56,286 bases of DNA from UBA5738 sp964470995 (GTDB lineage: Bacteria > Patescibacteriota > Minisyncoccia > Minisyncoccales > UBA5738): the NCBI GenBank assembly GCA_964470995.1, contig CAYYEP010000008.1:1-56286 (forward strand), given 5' to 3'. Numbering within the stretch: position 1 is the first letter of the stretch; every line of letters starts with the position of its first letter. Position numbers and translations under genes: made by a program. This document shows, one piece after another, positions 50,032 through 56,286 of this stretch. The notes under the pieces were generated by a model. It was not told the origin of the DNA. It worked only from the letters and a program-made list of their open reading frames with translations, and did no database searches.

Positions 50032-50325
50032 TTAATCGTTTCTTAGTGGAATTGTTATCATTACTAATATTCCCATAGCTAAGCATACTATGACAAACGC
50101 TATGCTTGCTGATGCTATGTAGGCTATTGTCCAAATGGCTGCGACTTCAGGAAATCCCCAAATGCCGTTTGATTGGAGATATTCACTGCTTCTCTGTATG
50201 TCTTTTGGGAAGTAGAAACACAGTGACAGAAAGACTAGTAATGATACCATTAATACCCGGTCACAGAAGTCATCGCAATTACCAATAATTCTGCTCCTTA
50301 CCTTTTTAAATGTGCGCATACTCAT
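50032..50325 (-). CDS. Small two-helix membrane protein
   Basis: A 97-residue minus-strand protein with two or three hydrophobic segments (VLMVSLLVFLSLCFYF and IAYIASASIAFVIVCLAMGI). No family is recognised. It is supported by a minus-strand promoter (TTGACA at 50367-50362, 16-bp spacer, TACAAT at 50345-50340) with a leader of about 10 nt. The facing plus-strand terminator at 50008-50027 is placed between the convergent genes. Function unknown; its placement in an envelope cluster may be incidental. Confidence 0.55.
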   Translation of the reverse strand: MSMRTFKKVRSRIIGNCDDFCDRVLMVSLLVFLSLCFYFPKDIQRSSEYLQSNGIWGFPEVAAIWTIAYIASASIAFVIVCLAMGILVMITIPLRND

Positions 50326-50339
50326 ATTGATCGATTAGA

Positions 50340-50367
50340 ATTGTAATTATATATGTTATTTTGTCAA
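50340..50367 (-). promoter_or_regulatory. Promoter of the 50032-50325 gene
   Basis: TTGACA, 16-bp spacer and TACAAT on the minus strand. Confidence 0.65.
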
Positions 50368-50407
50368 TGGTTGAGATAAGATGGAAATAAGATTAAAATG
50401 ATTAAAT

Positions 50408-51576
50408 ATGACAAATCGCTTCCGGCCGATTTCTATATCTTTATCGCCAAATGTTCAGTCCGATGATATTGGGTTGGTTTTTGAGGTATCGCGTAATAAA
50501 GGCAGTTGGCAATCCGGGCCGGAAATTTATAAACTTCAAGAAGAATTCAAACAATACCTGGGGGTAAGGTACGCATATTCTTTTAATAGCGGCAGGTCGA
50601 GCCTGGTGGCGATAATGAAGGCTTTGGAGTTACCCCAGGGGTCGCAAGTTGCCTTGCAGGCGCTGACTTGTAATGCGGCGGTTAATCCAATCCGCTGGGC
50701 GGGGTATGAGCCGTTATATGTTGACTGCGACCAAAATTATAATTTGTCCATTGGGGATTTACAAAAAAAAATCACCGAAAAAACACGCGCGGTGATGGTG
50801 CAGCATACTTTTGGATTGCCGGCGGACATAGCTGAAATTAAAAGGATTTGCGATGAAAGAGGCCTTGTATTGATCGAGGATTGCGCTCATTCGCTGGGAG
50901 CATCATATGGCGGCCGAAGGGTCGGTACGTTTGGGAAGGCGGCGTTTTTTTCATTGTCGCGCGATAAAGTGATTTCGTGCGTTTATGGCGGGATTGCGGT
51001 AACCGACGATGATGAGTTGGCGCAAAAAATATCCAGATTCCAACAAGAATGCGGTTATCCCGATAATGACTGGATTGAGCAGCAACTGGCACATCCGGTA
51101 TTGATGGAAAAAATGGTTTTGCCTTATTACGCGATTGGCGGAAAGTTTTTATTGAGATATTTCCAATGGGCGCGGGTTCTATCAAAAGCGATTCATTGGA
51201 AAGAAAAACGGGGATTGGTACCGTATTATTTTCCAAAGAGGATGCCAAACGCCTTAGCGATTTTGGCGTTAAACCAATTCAAAAAATTGGATGAATTTAA
51301 CGCACACCGGCAAAAGATTGCGCATTTTTACTTTGAAGCGTTGAATAAATCGGGATTTATTTTGCCGCCAACACCCGTCGCCCGAGATCAAGTTTTTTTA
51401 CGATTTACTATGCGGCACAATGATGCCGCAAAAATCTTGAAAAAAGCTTGGTCGAAAAACTTGCTTTTGGGCGACTGGTATAGGACACCGATTGATCCGT
51501 TTGATACCCTTCCCGAAGCTGTGGGTTATAAAAAGGGTAGTTGTCCCAATGCGGAGGAGTTTAGCGGCAAAATGAT
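50408..51576 (+). CDS. DegT/DnrJ/EryC1-family aminotransferase, 3' end lost in gap
   Basis: PLP-dependent aminotransferase-fold protein used in sugar-nucleotide or lipid modification. 390 residues are visible. Family features are FNSGRSSLVAIMKALEL, VQHTFGLPADIAEIKRICDE, LIEDCAHSLGASYGGR and FSLSRDKVISCVYGGI, in which K187 is the expected Schiff-base lysine. The last readable residues, GSCPNAEEFSGKM, correspond to the CP-x-AE region about 25 residues before the usual C-terminus. The frame that appears to run through the Ns into the next gene is a chance join of two proteins. Confidence 0.85.
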
Positions 51577-51676
51577 NNNNNNNNNNNNNNNNNNNNNNNN
51601 NNNNNNNNNNNNNNNNNNNNNNNNNNNNNNNNNNNNNNNNNNNNNNNNNNNNNNNNNNNNNNNNNNNNNNNNNNNN
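51577..51676. other. True scaffold gap
   Basis: 100 Ns without an identical overlap on the flanks. Missing are about 25 residues of the aminotransferase and the first 10-20 residues of the FemAB gene. The real length is unknown, but these estimates suggest roughly 100-150 bp. Confidence 0.7.
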
Positions 51677-52669
51677 TTTTTGGCAAAATGCAGCCGGAAG
51701 AGTTTTTTGAGCTCTTGGCAATGGGGTGAATTTTGGCTTTCGCAGGGTAATAAAATAAAAAGGCTGGGAATGGTGGAAAACTCGAGGTTGATTGCAGTTT
51801 GTTTAGCGGTTAAAATAAGAGCAAGGAGAGGCACTTACATTCTCATACAGCATGGCCCGAACATAATCGAAGAAGCTTTAAATGACACGAAAAAAATTCT
51901 ACGGGAATTTATTTTTGAGTTGAAAAATTGGGCCAAAAAAGAAAGAGCGGCATTTATCCGGGCAGCACCGCTGATGGAGAGAAATAACAATAACTTAGAA
52001 ATATTCAGAAAGCTGGGTTTTATTGTGGCGCCGATGCACGCTAATGCTTACGAAGCGACATGGAAACTGGATATTGCGCCCTCCGAAGAGGACTTGATGA
52101 AGGCGATGCGCAAAACGACAAGGTATTTGATCCGGCAAGTTCAAAGGAATCCGGATGTGGCGATTGAGAAAAGCGATGATCCCGAGAAGATAAAAATTTA
52201 TTCGGGATTAAACGAAGCAGTGGCCAAACGGCAAAAATTCGTGGCGTTTAAGGAAGATTATATCAGGCGGGAATTCGCATCTTTTGATGTCGATGGGCAG
52301 GCGATGTGGTTTATCGGCAGTTATAAGGGAAAACCGGCGGCGGCGGCATTGGTAATATTTTGGTCGGGGATCGGTTTTTACCATCAGGCCGCGTCACTGG
52401 GGGAATATTCAAAGTATTCCATACCTTATCTTTTGCAGTGGGAAGCAATCAACGAAGCGAAGCGGCGAGGATGCGAGTTGTATGATTTTTGGGGCTATAC
52501 CGATCCGAAAGCCTATCCGAAGCATCCCTGGGCGGGTCCAACGTTATTCAAGATGGGGTTTGGTGGCGAGGCATACGAATACGTAAAAACACAGGATTTG
52601 CCGCTGGATTGGAAGTACTGGCCTATTTATTTGTTTGAAAAAATTAGAGGTTTTAGGCGCGGATTTTAA
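51677..52669 (+). CDS. FemAB-type peptidyltransferase, 5' end lost in gap
   Basis: 331 visible residues of a FemABX-family (GNAT-fold) transferase that adds amino acids to lipid II or similar acceptors using aminoacyl-tRNA. The first visible part, SFLSSWQWGEFW, is the N-terminal family motif (S-x-x-Q-W-x-x-F). Later segments include MRKTTRYLIRQVQRN, the second-domain IGSYKGKPAAAALVIFW, then YHQAASLGEYSKYSIPYLLQWEA and LYDFWGYTDPKAYPKHPWAG. The length is close to complete. It follows the DegT gene and precedes ftsQ, consistent with an envelope cluster. Confidence 0.88.
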   Translation, partial: FLAKCSRKSFLSSWQWGEFWLSQGNKIKRLGMVENSRLIAVCLAVKIRARRGTYILIQHGPNIIEEALNDTKKILREFIFELKNWAKKERAAFIRAAPLMERNNNNLEIFRKLGFIVAPMHANAYEATWKLDIAPSEEDLMKAMRKTTRYLIRQVQRNPDVAIEKSDDPEKIKIYSGLNEAVAKRQKFVAFKEDYIRREFASFDVDGQAMWFIGSYKGKPAAAALVIFWSGIGFYHQAASLGEYSKYSIPYLLQWEAINEAKRRGCELYDFWGYTDPKAYPKHPWAGPTLFKMGFGGEAYEYVKTQDLPLDWKYWPIYLFEKIRGFRRGF

Positions 52670-52676
52670 TATTTTG

Positions 52677-53573
52677 ATGGCTAAACGAAGTTATAAAAAA
52701 CCATACCGGGCAAAAAAGAAAAAGCCGTTGCTGGCCAAGGCGTCTTTCTGGCGCTCTGTGGGTGGGTTTGCATTCGCGGGCGGTGCGGTGTGGCTGGTTT
52801 GTTTTTGCCCGGCCTTGGAAGTAAAGGAAGTTAATGTTGACGGTGCGCAGAAAGTGAGCGGCCAAGATTGTGCCAATTTGCTTGAAGCCGAGATTACCAA
52901 AAAGATTGCTTTCTTCGATTCCAAGAGTATCTTGCTGTTTAATCTCGAACAGGCCAAGAAGGAAATGCTGGCCAAATATCCGCAGATTCAGGACATAAAG
53001 ATCGAGCGTAAATTTCCGTCGATGATATATGCTTCGGTTGAGGAGCGGCGGGGCGTGGCGGTATATTCCGATGCGTCCGGCGCGCGTTATTCACTGGATA
53101 TGGAGGGGTTTGCGTTTGAGCCGGCTGGGAAAGATGATCATGTGATCGAAATTGTCGATAGCAGTTCAAGCCAGGGACAAATAGGAGTGGCGGCAATATC
53201 AAAGGATTTGTTGGCGGCGATTCTAAGGATGAAGGGGGAGATCGACGGGGCGGGGCAGATAACCGTCCTTCGAGCCGAGATCGCCACGCCGGAACGGATT
53301 AATCTGATGACATCGGAAGGGTGGTATATTTTTTTTAATCCCCTGAAGGATATCAACGAACAGCTGGTAAAACTGAACGCGGTTCTTGTTGATGAAACAT
53401 TTAATACTAAACGTGATGTTTTGGAATATCTTGATATAAGATTTACCCGGGTATATTTGAAATCAAAAGATGCTCCGGGTGAAATCCAGACCGGAAACGA
53501 GGGGGCGGAAGCGCAATCAGGGGCCGCGGAGACGATTAAAGTCCAGTCTCAAAATATTAGCGAATCGCAATAA
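52677..53573 (+). CDS. ftsQ: Cell division protein FtsQ/DivIB
   Basis: Bitopic divisome protein of 298 residues. ATG 52677, seven bases after the FemAB stop, gives a basic cytoplasmic tail (MAKRSYKKPYRAKKKK) and one transmembrane helix (about 30-50). The POTRA domain follows (LEVKEVNVDGAQKVSGQ, then ILLFNLEQAKKEML, YPQIQDIKIERKFPSMI) and the beta domain comes after it. An acidic Gln-rich tail ends the protein. FtsQ normally sits between mur genes and ftsA-ftsZ; here it ends an aminotransferase-FemAB cluster instead. Confidence 0.85.
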   Translation: MAKRSYKKPYRAKKKKPLLAKASFWRSVGGFAFAGGAVWLVCFCPALEVKEVNVDGAQKVSGQDCANLLEAEITKKIAFFDSKSILLFNLEQAKKEMLAKYPQIQDIKIERKFPSMIYASVEERRGVAVYSDASGARYSLDMEGFAFEPAGKDDHVIEIVDSSSSQGQIGVAAISKDLLAAILRMKGEIDGAGQITVLRAEIATPERINLMTSEGWYIFFNPLKDINEQLVKLNAVLVDETFNTKRDVLEYLDIRFTRVYLKSKDAPGEIQTGNEGAEAQSGAAETIKVQSQNISESQ

Positions 53574-53588
53574 AATTCTCGCAAAAAA

Positions 53589-53608
53589 GAGGCGGTGAGC
53601 CTCCTTGA
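53589..53608 (+). terminator. Weak terminator after ftsQ
   Basis: Stem GAGGC (53589-53593) / GCCTC (53599-53603) preceded by an A run, but with only a short T-containing tail. It lies between convergent genes. Confidence 0.45.
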
Positions 53609-53651
53609 ATATTCCGTTTCGTATCCAATATCTTATTAGGTATTTTTTGTT

Positions 53652-55478
53652 TTACTTGATGCGGTAGATAAAGATTGAATAGCCGATTTTTGCGACAGGC
53701 GGTTCATGGGCATTTAGCCAATCGTATTTGTTTGTGGGTTGGTCATAGCCATCCGCGGCCTTGGCGCGCTGGCCCATCATTTGATTGGCCGAAATTGCCA
53801 AATAACTGCCGGCGGAAATTGTTGCTGGATTCATATCGCCGGTCCATTTGATATATTTGTTACCCAAATAATATTCTGGGTCACCGCCGCCAAAATAATC
53901 CAAATATATTCTATTGATTGGCGGCAACCGGCTGCCTAAAGGGACGTCGGAAAGGTTAGCGCCTTCGGTTTTAATCCATTCGTCCAATCTTCTAAGATCT
54001 TGGCCCCAGTCAAGATTGGAATCGACGGCAATTTTATAGCCGTTATCGGGGCCGCCGGCAAGTTCGTTGTAATAGGGAAGATAGTGGGGGAATATTGCCA
54101 GTGATGATACTGCGTACCAACCCAATAGGATTCCCAGGGTAATTTTAAGGGTTCGAGCGGTTGTGTTGCGTCTGGCCGCGGCAAGGAGGTTTTTCAGACC
54201 AATAACGACCAGCATATAAGTAATGGCGAATGTGGGCAGAATGTGCCGTAGGCCAATATTCAGGCTGCCAATAAGGCTGGCCGACCAATAAATGACCAAA
54301 AAGACAAACATTGCAAATACTTCGTAGTGATTGCGGATGGCGGCGGCGGTTTTTGAGGCAAAGTTTTGCCAGAAACGTTTTTTAACTAGCGTTAAAATTG
54401 TCCAACCGAGAGCCAGCAGCGTCATTAAATGAAATGCTAGGGGGATTTTGAACAGATATAACGTGGGAAAGTAATCCAGCCGTCCGGCGGCGGAAACTGT
54501 GCCGTTAAAATAGGTGGTATTGCCAGTCCCGGTGCGATTAGTTGCCATTTCCAAGCCAAGCAGATATTGCGCCCAGGGGCGCAATACGGGCTGTTTGGCC
54601 ATTTCGATGTTGATATTTTGCATCCAAGGCGGCAGGCTGGTGGTGCGCAAAACCGTAGCGGTATCGGATAATTGTTTTTCGTACGGATAATCGGCGATAT
54701 GCCAGGCGTAAACGGGACCGATGATAAATATTGCGCCAAACATTGCCGCGGCGGCGGATTTCCAGCAGTATTCAAATATATTTGTCAATTTGTTTCCGTT
54801 TTGTAGAAGTGCCCAGACAATGGTGATTGCGCCAAAGAACGGTACCAGAAGAATGAGCGAGAATTTTATGAGCATAGCAAAACCGAAAGCGGTGCCGGCG
54901 ATAAGAATATTTTTTCCGCGGGGAGATTTTAGAAATTCAAGCCAAAAGAAGGTTGCCAAAAGAACACCGAAACTGGCGCCAATATCGGTCGTAACTAGGC
55001 GACCGTGGGCCATAATGTTGGGGCAGAAAACAAATATTGCTAAAATAAACAGCGCCCATTTGTTGCCGACAATTTTTTTTGCCCAAATAAAGAGAAACGC
55101 GCCCATTAGTATCAGGAGTAGGATCGGCCCGGTTCGGGCGTAAAGCATTATTTTCTCCGGATCGTTGCCGGCGTGATACAAAAGCTGGTCGCCAAAATCG
55201 AATTGCGTCCACCAGGGAGTTGGCGCGGCATTATCCCAATAATCGGCGGCGGGAAAATTCAAATTCAAGAATTGCAACGGCAAACCTGCCAGATCTTTAA
55301 CGAGCGGAGGATGTTCGGGGTTGAGGCGGTAATCCCTATTATTCCAATAGGTATAACCGGCGCCAATATGAGCAACTTCGTCATAAGTCAGGGTGTCGTC
55401 GGCAATACTGGCAAACGCAAGTATACCCATTAAAAGAAGCATTAACGCGGCGGCAAGATTGGCCAGCTTGTTATTCAT
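53652..55478 (-). CDS. GT-C-type polytopic glycosyltransferase
   Basis: A 608-residue integral membrane protein with an N-terminal helix followed by the extracytoplasmic loop DDTLTYDEVAHIGAGYTYW (TYDE acidic motif) and LNPEHPPLVKDLAGLPL. These are typical of PMT/ArnT-like (glycosyltransferase 39/83) enzymes that move sugars from polyprenyl-phosphate donors. About eleven more hydrophobic segments follow, then a soluble C-terminal domain of about 110 residues (YYNELAGGPDNGYKIAVDSN). Its start overlaps the upstream gene by eight bases. The acceptor (protein, lipid or wall polymer) is unknown; the secreted proteins in this window are possible targets. Confidence 0.8.
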   Translation of the reverse strand: MNNKLANLAAALMLLLMGILAFASIADDTLTYDEVAHIGAGYTYWNNRDYRLNPEHPPLVKDLAGLPLQFLNLNFPAADYWDNAAPTPWWTQFDFGDQLLYHAGNDPEKIMLYARTGPILLLILMGAFLFIWAKKIVGNKWALFILAIFVFCPNIMAHGRLVTTDIGASFGVLLATFFWLEFLKSPRGKNILIAGTAFGFAMLIKFSLILLVPFFGAITIVWALLQNGNKLTNIFEYCWKSAAAAMFGAIFIIGPVYAWHIADYPYEKQLSDTATVLRTTSLPPWMQNINIEMAKQPVLRPWAQYLLGLEMATNRTGTGNTTYFNGTVSAAGRLDYFPTLYLFKIPLAFHLMTLLALGWTILTLVKKRFWQNFASKTAAAIRNHYEVFAMFVFLVIYWSASLIGSLNIGLRHILPTFAITYMLVVIGLKNLLAAARRNTTARTLKITLGILLGWYAVSSLAIFPHYLPYYNELAGGPDNGYKIAVDSNLDWGQDLRRLDEWIKTEGANLSDVPLGSRLPPINRIYLDYFGGGDPEYYLGNKYIKWTGDMNPATISAGSYLAISANQMMGQRAKAADGYDQPTNKYDWLNAHEPPVAKIGYSIFIYRIK

Positions 55479-56286
55479 AGTGTTTTTGCTTTATGTAATA
55501 GGTCCAAGCGCCGCTTTCACTGTCGGAAGAATGCACTCCATTAGGATAATTGGCGGTCAAGAGATCCAGGTCGGCCTGGTTATTAGCCATAAACAAGACT
55601 ACCGCCGGTGTTTTGATGTCGGTTTTGGCAATATCGGATGACTGGATGTAGTTGATGTTTTGGTTGGCCGGGTTTTGCAGGGCGATGAGCTTTACGGATT
55701 GTACTGGCATTTCGCCGCCGTAAACAATGACATATTTGTTGCTGTCAGCGGAGGTGTCTTTTAAGAAGGTGCCCATTGATACCAGGTCGGCGGTAAAGGC
55801 GGCGCGAGTTTCGGGATTATTTGTCCATTGGTTGAAGTAGCGGTAGGGCGGAAAAAAGCCAGATATAAAAAGCACTAACACCGCCAGCGCCGCCAGACTT
55901 TTTTTATCCATTTTGCGGCCAAGCCAATTATAGACAACGTCTCCGCCTTCAGCGGCTAAAATGTAGCATACCGGCAGAACGCCGATAATCCGCAAGGCAT
56001 GGGGCAGTCCTTCGTACGTCAATGCGCCGGGAAGCAGCATTACGAAAAACCAAATAAAAAGCGTAAAGTGCGGTAAAATTTCTTCCCACGCGCCGCGGTT
56101 GATTCCGGTAAAGGTTTTTTTTGCCATTTGCCAAAAACCCACCAAAAAAAGAATGCCTACCGGGAAGAACAGCTGTGGGTCGCCCGAATAATTATGCCGC
56201 ATATTCGGATCGCCGTAAAAATTGAACATTGCCAAATGCCGCAACAGGCTTTCCATAAAGGCGAAAAGCGGGTCGGGCTGTTCAAA
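55471..56286 (-). CDS. Polytopic membrane glycosyltransferase-like protein, 5' part missing
   Basis: The minus-strand frame is open to the right edge of the window, so the N-terminal part lies outside; 271 codons are visible. The visible part has four to five transmembrane helices (PVGILFLVGFW, FTLFIWFFVMLLPGAL, IIGVLPVCYILAA, SLAALAVLVLFISG) and a soluble C-terminal domain of about 110 residues ending YYIKQKHYE. The GDPQLFFPVGILFLVG region and an HALRIIGVLP segment resemble C-terminal halves of PMT/ArnT-type enzymes. An internal ATG at 56256 should not be taken as the start. It is the first gene of a pair with the 53652 enzyme. Confidence 0.65.
   Translation of the reverse strand, partial: FEQPDPLFAFMESLLRHLAMFNFYGDPNMRHNYSGDPQLFFPVGILFLVGFWQMAKKTFTGINRGAWEEILPHFTLFIWFFVMLLPGALTYEGLPHALRIIGVLPVCYILAAEGGDVVYNWLGRKMDKKSLAALAVLVLFISGFFPPYRYFNQWTNNPETRAAFTADLVSMGTFLKDTSADSNKYVIVYGGEMPVQSVKLIALQNPANQNINYIQSSDIAKTDIKTPAVVLFMANNQADLDLLTANYPNGVHSSDSESGAWTYYIKQKHYE

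Noticed and set aside
50408..52669. A single 753-codon frame joining aminotransferase and FemAB domains
   Set aside because: It runs through 100 Ns of unknown length. Each side is a complete-looking member of a different family with the expected terminal motifs near the gap, so it is two genes.
1..56286. A CRISPR array or an insertion sequence in the window
   Set aside because: The only regular repeats are the 7-8 bp arrays and protein-module repeats; no spacer-repeat pattern, cas gene or transposase was seen.

Overview
The window is one assembled metagenomic scaffold piece of a small-genome bacterium. The gene set and habits point to the Candidate Phyla Radiation (Patescibacteria, most likely a Parcubacteria-type lineage). 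The evidence is compact housekeeping operons, cysteine-rich secreted repeat proteins, a membrane-anchored Mur ligase, a VirD4/TraG-like ATPase among hydrophilic orphan proteins, and initiation regions almost devoid of Shine-Dalgarno sequences. TGA is used as a stop (for example in the ATGA overlaps miaB/miaA and nusB/rnc), so this is genetic code 11, not the UGA-Gly code of Gracilibacteria. The lineage is inferred; no 16S gene is present to confirm it.

Layout. 1-0.9 kb: 3' part of a cysteine-repeat secreted protein, cut at the scaffold edge. 0.9-9.1 kb: translation and RNA metabolism (miaB, miaA, rnhB, rpmF, nusB, rnc, rpsP, a KH protein, trmD, tRNA-Tyr, tRNA-Thr, rpmG, tRNA-Trp), with several well-formed sigma70-type promoters. 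9.2-10.9 kb: three small accessory genes, two with strong Shine-Dalgarno sites unlike the rest. 10.9-18.5 kb: accessory block with an alpha/beta hydrolase, two proteins with nuclease-like motifs, a VirD4/TraG-like ATPase and small orphans. 18.5-22.6 kb: CCA-adding enzyme with an extra N-terminal domain, a transglutaminase-like protein and a DHH phosphoesterase. 22.9-30.7 kb: a MacA/MacB-type export system followed by a beta-propeller protein, a small membrane protein and a lectin-like secreted protein. 30.7-32 kb: rplJ-rplL with an L10 leader. 32.2-34.9 kb: secreted beta-helix protein with cysteine repeats. 35.1-38.9 kb: 23S and 5S rRNA without 16S, plus a duplicated 5S fragment. 39-43.4 kb: two small minus-strand genes, then mreC-mreD-PBP2. 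43.7-47.2 kb: lysS, serS and a nucleotidyltransferase. 47.5-53.6 kb: envelope genes (hydrolase, Mur ligase, DegT aminotransferase, FemAB transferase, ftsQ). 53.65 kb to the end, minus strand: two polytopic glycosyltransferase-type membrane proteins, the second cut by the window edge.

Assembly notes. Two of the three 100-N gaps (12822-12921 and 25626-25725) are flanked by identical 55-base copies. Collapsing the copy plus Ns restores both interrupted genes in frame, so no sequence is missing there. The third gap (51577-51676) has no such overlap and separates two different genes. The window also starts exactly with a 55-base perfect repeat of an internal segment, as expected for a de Bruijn-graph break with k near 55.

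Regulation and small-scale structure. Promoters for rnhB and mreC place the -10 box 8 nt before the ATG, which predicts leaderless mRNAs. Several terminators have the gene's stop codon inside the hairpin loop. Intergenic spacers beside ribosomal and tRNA-synthetase genes carry AT-rich arrays with exact 7- or 8-base periods. The best candidates for something undescribed are the 3.1-3.26 kb structured spacer, the paired 8-bp arrays next to rplL and 23S, the promoter-terminator unit ahead of 23S, and the accessory block around the VirD4-like ATPase.
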